Shown: positions 26,248-33,001, counted from the first letter of the stretch. The stretch: DNA of 64,000 bases from Branchinecta lynchi (GCA_023053575.1 JAKZAP010000019.1:124001-188000), one strand, 5' to 3'. Notes: generated by a model from the letters alone, not told the origin. Numbers and translations: made by a program.

Positions 26248-26354
26248 CCAACCTTGCGGGAAAGCGAATCTTTTGGGAAAACCAACACAGTGGGAAACAA
26301 ACCTTGTGGGAAAACCAACCTTGCGGGAAAACCAACCTTGGGGGAAAACAAAGC
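26248..26354 (+). repeat. 17-bp minisatellite, short forward tail
   Basis: About six forward units lie between the inverted block and the virus-like element. They include the AAGCGAATCTTTTGGG / CCAACACAGTGGG module and end in ...GGGGGAAAACAAAGC. Elsewhere in the array that string continues with TTGTGGG; here it is replaced by AGTAGTATAAG, giving a sharp edge at 26354/26355. Confidence 0.9.
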
Positions 26355-26596
26355 AGTAGTATAAGATCGCCGCTCCCACTCCACCCTCCCCCCAATTTCA
26401 AAACCCCATTTGAACATCAATTTCTTAAATTTTAACATCCTTTTTACCAAATTATCCCCCTTTTTAAGAACATTTTTATTTTCTTACTTCCAAAATAAAG
26501 GATACAAGAAATGAGAAATATTACCCTTTACTACATATAAAATACTACAATATACACTACCTCTTTTTTTTATATTTTTCATTTTTTATTCAAATA
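26355..26596. other. Non-coding outer end of the Maverick element; candidate terminal inverted repeat
   Basis: About 240 bp with a C-rich start (CTCCCACTCCACCCTCC) and then AT-rich DNA, without a credible open frame. It sits between the satellite and the last gene, where a Polinton terminal inverted repeat would lie. The matching repeat at the other end is not in the window, so the assignment rests on position and the AG start. Confidence 0.45.
26585..26590 (-). terminator. Candidate polyadenylation signal AATAAA at the end of the gene block
   Basis: Minus-strand AATAAA (followed by AAAATG) lies about 7 bp after a TAA at 26597-26599 that closes the alternative frame of the last gene. It is the only such signal past the last gene in this orientation and would suit the 3' end of a multigene transcript. 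Confidence 0.4.
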
Positions 26597-26679
26597 TTAC
26601 TGAGTAAACAGTTCTAAATCCACATATGTTTCTTTGTTCTTGTTTTCGCGTACAATCGGTTGCAAAACTAGATTTTTCT

Positions 26680-26886
26680 TTAAAAGTAATTCGTTAGCAA
26701 TGGCATTAAATCACAGGGTTTGTCATTATGATTAATGACTACAACCAACTTATCACCATATTTTGTCTTAGCAATTCTCATTTTAACAATAGTATATTTC
26801 AATCCTAGAACTAGTTCTTCTTTCCTGATTGTCTCATTGTATTTATTCATTCTGATTGTATTCAAGACTTCCTTTGTGGACTCCAT
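26680..26886 (-). CDS. Small conserved TKYG-motif protein, possibly frameshifted near its end
   Basis: 68 residues, starting at the ATG that abuts TAATAA. The core YTIVKMRIAKTKYGDKLVVV has the hydrophobic-alternating pattern and TKYG turn of a small family that I recall in arthropod and other invertebrate genomes near such elements; an OB-fold nucleic-acid-binding role is only a guess. After PLLTN this frame ends in YF and a stop, while an adjacent frame stays open to a TAA at 26597 with a plausible sequence (ELLLKKNLVLQPIV). This suggests a single-base indel near 26690-26710 and a true length of about 95 residues. It is the last gene of the minus-strand block, 37 bp after the major capsid region. 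Confidence 0.6.
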   Translation of the reverse strand: MESTKEVLNTIRMNKYNETIRKEELVLGLKYTIVKMRIAKTKYGDKLVVVINHNDKPCDLMPLLTNYF

Positions 26887-26892
26887 TTATTA
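26884..26892 (-). promoter_or_regulatory. Start-abutting motif CTAATAAATG for the TKYG-motif gene
   Basis: Minus strand reads CCCCTAATAAATG, the last three bases being the start codon. It contains both a TATA-like core and AATAAA. Confidence 0.5.
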
Positions 26893-26923
26893 GGGGATGA
26901 TTTTATTAAATAAAAATCCAGGC

Positions 26924-28259
26924 TCACAAACTCACATACATATTTTTATTGATAATATCTAATTTAGATTTTCTTTCATAATATATAACACAGTAAACAT
27001 TATATGGTACGGGTTGATTATCTTTCAACGTTAAACTTATTTCAATATCAGCAGTTGTTCCATTATAAATATTTGACTCGTGTTTGGAAACATCGAAACA
27101 GAATAGTGGATATACTTCTTTAAATTCTTCTATACTAACAACACTACCAGTATCAAATGCTAATTGTTTATAACCCAAATGTATGAACCTATTGTAAAGA
27201 TTTGAGTATTTACATTTATCATCGCTAAAATCACATTTAAGTGGTTCTTCAGGATATTTATCCCCATTAATTCTAAGTTCTATGTCTGTTAAATCCATAT
27301 GATCAAACACCATATTATTCATTAATTGATTGTTATGCTTTTCATTTTTCTGTAGCATCACAACTACTTTTGTTGGATTGTTTCTCTCAGAAATAACTTT
27401 CCAAGTGTGTTCCTTATTTTGACTAACATCGCTTTTATAATTATTACATGCTTCCCACATCAGATTATGCTTTCTGTCCTTTGCCAATCCCTTTTCTAAT
27501 TGACTCATCATTTCGATACTAGGAGCTACAATAGGGATCTTCCAGGATAAATACTCGATGACTACTTTGAAATTAGTATTCCATTTCTTATAATCATGTT
27601 GTTATCATCATCTCTTCTTAGAAATATTTTATGCGATGCACCTCTGAAGAATCGTTTGTTTCCTTTCAAAAATCCAAACAATTCTGATAATGGTAAATAT
27701 ATATTTACTAATTTACTGCTCTTTGTTCTGTTATATCTTTTTTCAAATCCTTTATTATAATTATCATTATTGGTCAACCTGACTGCTGCAGCCCCTGCAG
27801 TAAAAGAAGCAACTACAGGATTAATTTCTTTCCCTTGATTATCATCTTTATACCAGAAATGATTTCTTGCAGCACTTCTAGAATAATCATCAGAGTATTC
27901 AATCAACTTTGTAACGGTAGTTGTAATACCAACATGATTAATTTTTCAACCGATTCATCGTTTATTACATACTCAGCGGTACTGAATAAATTAAATCCAT
28001 TATTCGTTAAAGTAGCAACATCGGTTGCAGCTACAGGAGTCCCATCTTCGTTTACTATTCTTACACTGACATCAAGATAACTTTCACTTGGTTAAAACCA
28101 GGAATCTAATTTCTTTGTTACGAATTCAAACTCTGATTTATTAGATACATTCACATCTGTTTCTCGAATTTCTTTAAATTCATATTTAACCACTGTATCA
28201 TCCACAAGCGGTTCGTCAAATATGTTCCATTGCGGACTGATAACTTTATTTACTGCCAT
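26924..28259 (-). pseudogene. Double jelly-roll major capsid protein (Polinton PY-like), broken into at least four frames
   Basis: Minus-strand capsid coding sequence split between frames. Pieces: 28092-28259 (start codon, MAVNKVISPQWNIF, ends SWF-stop); a second open stretch to about 27915 containing SESYLDVSVRIVNEDG; 27562-27906 with SRSAARNHFWYK and FFRGASHKIFLRRDD; and 26924 to about 27560 with SWKIPIVAPS near its start and VYCVIYYERKSKLDI at the C terminus. These resemble the two jelly-roll halves of Polinton/adintovirus hexon-like proteins, total about 445 codons, near the expected size. Breaks fall close to short homopolymers (TTTTAA at 28092, TTTTT near 27944), so decay and consensus indels are both possible. 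It lies between the small basic protein and the TKYG-motif gene, the normal place for a capsid gene beside the penton. Confidence 0.75.
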
Positions 28260-28266
28260 TTATATA
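28257..28266 (-). promoter_or_regulatory. Start-abutting motif TATATAAATG for the major capsid gene
   Basis: Minus strand reads CTTATATAAATG. This copy has the longest TATA-like core of the set. Confidence 0.5.
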
Positions 28267-28289
28267 AGAAAGAAATTATTAAATAAAAC

Positions 28290-28646
28290 TTATTTCAGAA
28301 TCTTTAATCCATTTCCAGTCATTAACGTGTTGATCAAGTCCTGACTTCTTTGATTTAAAATCCTTTTATTTGTACCGATAAGATCCTTCATCGATTTTTT
28401 GTTTCCAATTACATCAATGAGTTCCTTCTTGTTTACATCGATCAGATCTTTCCCATATTCTATTGCTCTGTTTTTCAACAACTCAAATCTCGGTTTAATA
28501 ATATTATTATACATTGACATAGCCCCATCTTTTATTTGTTTTGCTGACGTTTGAAATAACTGGGAATTAACAATGTTTTTGAATTCACTACCGATTCCAC
28601 TTCCATACTGCTTTTTATAAAGTAATCGCTTATTATTAATCAACAT
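28290..28646 (-). CDS. Small basic protein between penton and major capsid; possible pVI-like minor virion protein
   Basis: 118 residues, lysine-rich, predicted mostly helical. It opens with a glycine-containing segment (YGSGIGSEFKNIVNSQLF) followed by alternating amphipathic helices. Position between the single and double jelly-roll capsid genes and the short Gly-rich amphipathic N-terminal region suit a membrane-active or hexon-lining minor protein such as adenovirus pVI, but I see no diagnostic motif. The N-terminal YGSGIG could be a maturation cleavage site for the element's protease (adenain-type sites often have small residues such as GxG or GxX-G); that is inference. Intact, 30 bp upstream of the capsid start. 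Confidence 0.6.
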   Translation of the reverse strand: MLINNKRLLYKKQYGSGIGSEFKNIVNSQLFQTSAKQIKDGAMSMYNNIIKPRFELLKNRAIEYGKDLIDVNKKELIDVIGNKKSMKDLIGTNKRILNQRSQDLINTLMTGNGLKILK

Positions 28647-28651
28647 TTATA
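28644..28651 (-). promoter_or_regulatory. Start-abutting motif TATAAATG for the small basic protein
   Basis: Minus strand reads TTTACCTATAAATG, preceded by AAATAAAATT just after the penton stop. Confidence 0.5.
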
Positions 28652-28674
28652 GGTAAATAATTTTATTTCACTAA

Positions 28675-29391
28675 TCAATAAGCTTTTCTTAAATGCAGCA
28701 CGTATCCAACGTTATCACCATTCAAATCGATAGGTCTTCCCAACTGATCAGTAATTGTCATTCTCAAGGAGTAAATAAAGTCTTTTGTATTAATAGGAAG
28801 GTAGATTAATTGTCTAGGATTCTCAACAATTTGACAACCCGGTTCTGTATTAGGAACAAATGTCCAAATGACATCTGATTTACTTTTGTTTACGATAGAA
28901 CTGTTTACGAGAGAGCAGTGAATTCGAATTTTATCAACGCTTCTTGTTATATTCGGAAGCTTTGTACCTTCATTGATTTTCTTAGATATCTCACTATCCT
29001 TCTCAAATCCTAAAATCTGACACAAGTCACTATTAAATCTAAACACATATTTTTCTTGTAATAGTATGACAAATCTCATAGATGCTGGATTGGATGAAAT
29101 TACAATAGGACATTTATCTTTTGGGGTATCAAAATACCGACACAAAAAATAATTCAAACAATCATCGTTATACATCCCATTAGGAATAGTAACATTCATC
29201 CACCCCCCCTCTTCATCTTTCCTGTATTGAAATGTATTATTTCCAAATTTATCACTTATATCATGCCATGAATACCACAAAGTACACTGATTCAAACCTA
29301 TTTCATAATCCCAATTACGATTCAATTCGATTGGCTGACTAAATATTATATCAATGATACTTTCATTACCTTCAATGTTTAACAACACCAT
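28675..29391 (-). CDS. Penton-type minor capsid protein (Polinton PX-like, single jelly roll)
   Basis: 238 residues, intact. The C-terminal strand segment MTITDQLGRPIDLNGDNVGY (about 212-231) is the signature I associate with Polinton minor capsid proteins. The N-terminal part, with GLNQCTLWYSWHDIS and IPNGMYNDDCLNYFL, fits the early strands and the loop with a conserved xPNGxY pattern. In these elements this protein forms the five-fold vertices of an icosahedral particle with the double jelly-roll protein. Start chosen at the ATG abutting TAATAA, only 3 bp after the preceding stop. The base composition matches the rest of the element. Assignment rests on motif, length (families run about 220-280 residues) and place beside the major capsid gene. 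Confidence 0.8.
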   Translation of the reverse strand: MVLLNIEGNESIIDIIFSQPIELNRNWDYEIGLNQCTLWYSWHDISDKFGNNTFQYRKDEEGGWMNVTIPNGMYNDDCLNYFLCRYFDTPKDKCPIVISSNPASMRFVILLQEKYVFRFNSDLCQILGFEKDSEISKKINEGTKLPNITRSVDKIRIHCSLVNSSIVNKSKSDVIWTFVPNTEPGCQIVENPRQLIYLPINTKDFIYSLRMTITDQLGRPIDLNGDNVGYVLHLRKAY

Positions 29392-29397
29392 TTATTA
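29389..29397 (-). promoter_or_regulatory. Start-abutting motif CTAATAAATG for the penton gene
   Basis: Minus strand reads TTCTAATAAATG. The upstream gene's stop codon is within the motif's flank (3-bp intergenic gap), so the element must lie inside the preceding coding end. Confidence 0.5.
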
Positions 29398-30225
29398 GAA
29401 ATATTTTTTATATATTGAATTGTAATATCTCTTCGTAAGAAATTTATTTCGCATTAACGAATCCAAAATATCAATAGCTTCATTTCTCACCTCATCAGAT
29501 GTATTTCCGTTTACTCTGCTACCTATCAAAGTGTATAGTTTTGAAATCATTTCATCACAATTCATAAATACTCCAGTTCCTTGTTGGTTGATAAAGGGTA
29601 TACTAGATTGAATTTTTTTTAATCTATCCTTATAGTCTTGTATAAATAAAATAATTTTATCATACTTACTAGAACTATAAATTTTACTTTTCAGACCACC
29701 ATAACTTTGACTCATAGATGTTAAATAATTCAGAGCCCCATCTATTTCGTTAGGATGCTTAAGGTAATAATGAGGCATTTTAAAATAATTATCGGTATCA
29801 TTCCAGTCATCTTTATATTTTAAATTAATTTGATTTAATAATTCCACATCAATGTTTAAGTTTAGATTTACGTCATATGGTTTTTCTAGATTGGGTTCTA
29901 TAGCATGAGTGGGAGCTCGACTCGATTCCTCTGAAGTAGTGGTCTGTAAAGCTGTTTTAAATGTATCACCTAATCTGACAAACCGTCTTCTTGAATTATT
30001 ATCACCTTCCTGTAGTTTATTAATTATCGTTTCAGCGTTCTCTTGTAATTTTTTTATGGTATCTTTAGTGTTTTCTTTTTGTGCTATAATAACTGGAGCG
30101 TTTAATTCTGAAGCATATTCCCAAAATCCTGCCTTCTCCATCTCATTTTGTTGAACCTTTCTTCTCTGAATTTCTCTGTTCTTCACTATATCCGATAAAA
30201 TATCACTCAAGCGTCTTGAATCCAT
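29395..30225 (-). CDS. Conserved Maverick/Polinton protein of unknown function
   Basis: 276 residues, intact. N-terminal part is charged and helical (residues 1-75, FWEYASELNAPVIIAQKE then a Lys/Glu-rich coiled-coil-like stretch). A low-complexity linker follows (about 78-115), then a folded C-terminal half with PHYYLKHPNEIDGALNYL and GTGVFMNCDEMISKLYTLIG, ending in basic, aromatic FLTKRYYNSIYKKYF. I recognise this two-part layout as a recurrent neighbour of integrase and penton in invertebrate Polintons, but no biochemical role is established to my knowledge. A virion or packaging role is likely from its place between integrase and penton. No enzyme motif is visible. Confidence 0.65.
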   Translation of the reverse strand: MDSRRLSDILSDIVKNREIQRRKVQQNEMEKAGFWEYASELNAPVIIAQKENTKDTIKKLQENAETIINKLQEGDNNSRRRFVRLGDTFKTALQTTTSEESSRAPTHAIEPNLEKPYDVNLNLNIDVELLNQINLKYKDDWNDTDNYFKMPHYYLKHPNEIDGALNYLTSMSQSYGGLKSKIYSSSKYDKIILFIQDYKDRLKKIQSSIPFINQQGTGVFMNCDEMISKLYTLIGSRVNGNTSDEVRNEAIDILDSLMRNKFLTKRYYNSIYKKYF

Positions 30226-30232
30226 TTATATA
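30223..30232 (-). promoter_or_regulatory. Start-abutting motif TATATAAATG for the 276-residue protein gene
   Basis: Minus strand reads GTTGTATATAAATG, with AAATAAAATT about 10 bp further upstream overlapping the integrase stop. Confidence 0.5.
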
Positions 30233-30241
30233 CAACTAATT

Positions 30242-31213
30242 TTATTTCATAATAAATTTTGAAAGTTCTTTTTCATGAAACCCTCCTTGAATTAATTCCC
30301 CACTTTTGTCAGATATTTCATAAGTAATGGGAATGGTAGGTCTGATGGTTGCTATCTGAAATACTTCATCCGTATAATTAGGTAAATATCCTTTATCGAA
30401 AATACTTTTTTCTTTTTTAATTCTGACTAAATCCCCTACTTTGACGTTTCCTGTGATTTTGTACTCATCTACTGGAGGAAACAGAGCACTAAAAACCTTT
30501 TTCTGATTAACCTTTTTACTAGCATCAACTGGTTTCATTTGTATTGAACGGTGGTACGAGTTATTATAATTACTCACAAATAAAGGTAAAATATCAATCC
30601 AATTAGTAGTGCTATTGTGAGTGAAATATTTCCATAGCTTTTCTTTTAGCGTTCTATTGAACCGTTCAACGATTTGTGCTTTCAATTCGATTTCAGATGC
30701 AAACCAGTGTATGCCGTTATTTTTCAAAAAAGTTTGAACATTTCTCATCACAAATTCTTTACCTTTATCAGTTTGTAGTTTCTTAGGAATTCTTTCTTTA
30801 AATATAACAATGAATGCTTTTATTATTTCAGCACCCGTTTTGTCTTTCAGAGGGATACACCAAGCATATTTACTAAAGCAATCAATAACAGTTAAAATGT
30901 AATTTGTTTTATTATTTTCTTTTTTATATTTCTGCATGTCAACAATATCAGCTTGCCATTGCTCATCAACATAGTGAACATACACTCGCCTCCTTTCAAA
31001 GTTATGATAGGAAGGTTTGTGTAACGTATACACATTCTCATTTTGCAACACATTTTTTATTTTATCCTTGGAAACCTTAACACCATTTTCTTTTAATTTT
31101 CTGTAAATATCATCCACACCTGAATAATTAGAATAATACGTCTTTAAAATATCTGTTTCTGCGTTGAGGTTTTTTTTAAAAAGCGATTTTTCCTCGATCC
31201 GCAAATAACACAA
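30242..31213 (-). CDS. INT: Retroviral-type (DDE, RVE) integrase of the Maverick element
   Basis: 323 residues from the first in-frame ATG. The catalytic core has WQADIVDM (D89), LQTDKGKEF (D149) and KAQIVERFNRTLKEK (E183), the D,D,E triad of rve integrases. SGVDDIYRKLKENG and YTLHKPSYHNF precede it as in Polinton integrases, and the C terminus has a chromo/SH3-like tail, YEISDKSGELIQGGF to KELSKF (about 293-320). It would insert the element's linear DNA. The listed ATG lacks the ATAAATG motif of the other genes and sits inside an overlapping zinc-ribbon ORF one frame away, so the true N terminus may lie at 31311 through a -1 shift at TTTTTAAAAAAAA (about 31165-31180). Confidence 0.92.
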   Translation of the reverse strand: MCYLRIEEKSLFKKNLNAETDILKTYYSNYSGVDDIYRKLKENGVKVSKDKIKNVLQNENVYTLHKPSYHNFERRRVYVHYVDEQWQADIVDMQKYKKENNKTNYILTVIDCFSKYAWCIPLKDKTGAEIIKAFIVIFKERIPKKLQTDKGKEFVMRNVQTFLKNNGIHWFASEIELKAQIVERFNRTLKEKLWKYFTHNSTTNWIDILPLFVSNYNNSYHRSIQMKPVDASKKVNQKKVFSALFPPVDEYKITGNVKVGDLVRIKKEKSIFDKGYLPNYTDEVFQIATIRPTIPITYEISDKSGELIQGGFHEKELSKFIMK

Positions 31214-31311
31214 TTCCCTTTCAGCATTGGAACATTATTTTTTTGTGACACTGCCTTAAACATTGATTCAGTGTCAGTGCTCTTTTTACATTTCATACAA
31301 TAAATCTCCAT
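31144..31311 (-). CDS. 55-residue zinc-ribbon ORF, probable N-terminal part of the integrase gene
   Basis: Starts at the ATG abutting TAATAA: MEIYCMKCKKSTDTE ... GNCVICGSRKNRFL, with two CxxC knuckles about 28 residues apart. This short zinc ribbon is a recurrent small module in proteins of Maverick-type elements. It overlaps the integrase frame by 70 bp. In its frame it ends ten codons after NRFL, while the integrase frame continues smoothly from the same point (KNLNAETDILK). The overlap contains CGC TTT TTA AAA AAA, in which T TTA AAA is in the right phase for a -1 shift into the integrase. Either recoding, or a one-base indel in the homopolymer, would fuse the two. Confidence 0.65.
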   Translation of the reverse strand: MEIYCMKCKKSTDTESMFKAVSQKNNVPMLKGNCVICGSRKNRFLKKTSTQKQIF

Positions 31312-31317
31312 TTATTA
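31309..31317 (-). promoter_or_regulatory. Start-abutting motif CTAATAAATG for the zinc-ribbon/integrase unit
   Basis: Minus strand reads TTTTCTAATAAATG. Because the integrase ATG has no such motif, this is probably the start of the integrase transcription unit. Confidence 0.5.
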
Positions 31318-31328
31318 GAAAACAATTT

Positions 31329-31673
31329 TTATAAACGAAAAGCTACCAACTTCATTTTGCGCTTAATGTAGGAAATACAGTGAAGTCCACAGTTTAATTC
31401 ATCTATATTTTGAACAGCAAGATTTTCATAAGCTATTTTTTTCTTTGAAGTTCTTAGATATTTAATTATTTCTTTTCCTGGGGGAATACCGAAAGAATCA
31501 AAAAATTCTACATGGGGGTATTCAGGTAGATTACAATACGCAACCCAGTGAGTTCCAGGCATTCCGAGTTTATCATAATTAATGACACCGCATTCTATAC
31601 TATTTATATGTTTGGGTAGCGTATCTATAGACAACACACCTCTAAACTGTGGTATATCCCCTAATGCATCCAT
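31329..31673 (-). CDS. PRO: Adenain-like (C5-type, Ulp1/SENP fold) cysteine protease
   Basis: 114 residues from the first ATG. Catalytic residues are visible: His42 in GTHWVAYC, Asp59 in VEFFDSFG, Gln88 in the loop before, and Cys99 in NCGLHCISYI. This is the order and spacing of adenovirus-type maturation proteases, which cleave precursor virion proteins. The family's usual short N-terminal stretch appears upstream of this ATG as PLTNFDIM in the same frame, overlapping the end of the pX-like gene. That frame has no earlier ATG before a TAG inside the pX-like repeat, so the real start is uncertain: ATG at 31673, a non-AUG start, or a frame shift from the pX-like ORF. It ends right after the core (KLVAFRL), with no extension. 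Confidence 0.85.
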   Translation of the reverse strand: MDALGDIPQFRGVLSIDTLPKHINSIECGVINYDKLGMPGTHWVAYCNLPEYPHVEFFDSFGIPPGKEIIKYLRTSKKKIAYENLAVQNIDELNCGLHCISYIKRKMKLVAFRL

Positions 31674-31696
31674 AATATCAAAATTGGTTAGAGGTC

Positions 31697-32347
31697 CTAC
31701 TTTACTTTTGCTTCTTTTTTGATGTCCCCGTTTTTTGACTTCCTAGGCCTTCCACGTACCCCATTACCCACAACTTTTTGTGTTCCAGGGAGTGTAAGCG
31801 CTTCACCTATGTTGACATCATCGTTTTTTTTCTTCCTAGGCCTTCCACGTACCCCATTACCCACAACTTTTTGTGTTCCAGGAAGTTTAAGCGCTCCACC
31901 TATGTTGACATCATCGGTTTCCTTCCCACGTAACCCATTACCCACAACTTTTTGTGTTCCAGGAAGTTTTAGCGCTCCACCTGTGTTGGTCATTTTATCC
32001 ATAATTTTCTTACCAGCGAATGTACCCAAAGCAGCAGCACCACTTGTTAAAGCTGCCTTACCAAGGGTAATTGCTAGCGGTATTAAAAATGGAAGTAATC
32101 CACCCTTTTGAATCGCTTCTTTCATCTCTTTGTATGATACATCAATATCACAGCCCTTATTATTCATTTTACATGTTTCAATTTTATCAATTTGTCGTTT
32201 ACTTAAAAGTAACTTAACTGGTTCTCGTTCATTTTGTCTACTATGACTAACACGTATCTGACATTTTTGTTTAGCACCAAAGAATTTCTTCAGCTTTCCT
32301 TTCTGAAGCTTTGACAAATAAACTGTATACTCCATTGTTTCAACCAT
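31697..32347 (-). CDS. Adenovirus pX-like core protein with a triple C-terminal repeat and AT-hook motifs
   Basis: 216 residues. A basic N-terminal third (1-60) leads to a hydrophobic, small-residue segment at about 82-114 (GGLLPFLIPLAITLGKAAL then AALGTFAGKKIMDKM). This layout is typical of the pX-like/membrane-active proteins of adintoviruses. The C-terminal third is three tandem copies, starting near 123, 150 and 181, of a unit with LPGTQKVVGNG; copies 2 and 3 end in RGRPRK, the core of an AT-hook that binds the minor groove of AT-rich DNA. The expected role is genome condensation or endosome-membrane interaction in a particle (inference). The third copy's end overlaps the upstream part of the protease frame. 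Confidence 0.7.
   Translation of the reverse strand: MVETMEYTVYLSKLQKGKLKKFFGAKQKCQIRVSHSRQNEREPVKLLLSKRQIDKIETCKMNNKGCDIDVSYKEMKEAIQKGGLLPFLIPLAITLGKAALTSGAAALGTFAGKKIMDKMTNTGGALKLPGTQKVVGNGLRGKETDDVNIGGALKLPGTQKVVGNGVRGRPRKKKNDDVNIGEALTLPGTQKVVGNGVRGRPRKSKNGDIKKEAKVK
31745..31985 (-). repeat. Three tandem repeats within the pX-like gene (about 81-93 bp)
   Basis: The string CCCATTACCCACAACTTT occurs at about 31761, 31853 and 31939, followed each time by TTGTGTTCCAGG. Length steps between copies are multiples of 3, so the reading frame is kept and the protein repeat expands in phase. Two copies retain the RGRP-coding part; the copy nearest the hydrophobic segment ends in GLRGKETDD and lacks it. 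Confidence 0.85.
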
Positions 32348-32353
32348 TTATTA
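32345..32353 (-). promoter_or_regulatory. Start-abutting motif CTAATAAATG for the pX-like gene
   Basis: Minus strand reads TTCCCTAATAAATG, between this gene and the fibre-like gene 30 bp upstream. Confidence 0.5.
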
Positions 32354-32377
32354 GGGAATTAATTTATCTTATAAAAT

Positions 32378-33001
32378 TTATTTACCAGCCATCATTTTTT
32401 CTATTCTGGTAACGAATGGTTTGTCAACAGGTTTTAGCTCTAGCTCTAGAAGCCTTTTTAAAATATTTACTACTGCTCTTTCAATATTATCGATACGAGT
32501 TTTTTGACCAGCAATCTTTCCTTCAATTATACCGTTATGGGTGTGTTGCCCAAGAAGCTTTTTGTCATAATCTAAAAGATTCGTAGTTAACGTTGCTAAA
32601 TTAACAGCATCATTTTTGTTTCTAGGGTTTTGAACATTTGTTATCAACTTGTTTTCAGCGTTAATCTCTTTATCATTAACTCGAACTATTTCTCTTACAA
32701 ATAACCCTTTATCTTTAATCCTTACCAATAAATTATCAGGAGAATCATGTACCGCAGTTAATCTGTTGATATCTTCGCTAAAATACTGATTTGCCCCCAC
32801 TTGTTGCGCGGTAATTTCTTCTTTAAATTGATTCAAAATAATAGTCATAGATCTGAAACTAATAGCGTCCTGGTCAGCTTTCGCATCCCCTAACATAATA
32901 ATTCTCTTATCTTGTAGGTTAATATTACCGTTGTCATCAGTAACTCTCTTTTCATTCGATTCGTTACTAACCTTTTTTCCAACACTACCAAATTTATTCA
33001 T
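32378..33001 (-). CDS. Fibre-like protein with two tail-fibre type DAV/DAI motifs
   Basis: 207 residues, intact. Two copies of a motif known from trimeric tail fibres and other virion spikes are visible: RIIMLGDAKADQDAISF (33-49) and LITNVQNPRNKNDAVNL (119-135), each of the form hydrophobic-hydrophobic-x-(L/N)-x-x-(P/A)-x-x-x-x-DA(V/I). They flank an IKDKGLFVREIVRV strand region. The C terminus (about 160-190) is a coiled-coil-like stretch, TRIDNIERAVVNILKRL. A trimeric fibre or spike at the particle vertices is a reasonable role, and a receptor-facing function is inference only. It is the first complete gene of the block, 30 bp upstream of the pX-like gene. Confidence 0.6.
   Translation of the reverse strand: MNKFGSVGKKVSNESNEKRVTDDNGNINLQDKRIIMLGDAKADQDAISFRSMTIILNQFKEEITAQQVGANQYFSEDINRLTAVHDSPDNLLVRIKDKGLFVREIVRVNDKEINAENKLITNVQNPRNKNDAVNLATLTTNLLDYDKKLLGQHTHNGIIEGKIAGQKTRIDNIERAVVNILKRLLELELKPVDKPFVTRIEKMMAGK

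Noticed and set aside
1..26354. Many overlapping open frames of 60-457 codons on both strands
   Set aside because: They are translations of a stop-free 17-bp unit in every phase; identical peptides occur in several frames and on opposite strands, with no start context or domain.
27835..28080. Plus-strand 81-codon frame over the capsid region
   Set aside because: Antisense to coding sequence of the major capsid; contains no recognisable motif.
29909..30154. Plus-strand 81-codon frame
   Set aside because: Lies fully inside the intact minus-strand 276-residue gene and shows no domain.
31719..32111. Plus-strand 130-codon frame with repeated PLPTTFCVPGS
   Set aside because: Antisense shadow of the repeats in the pX-like gene.
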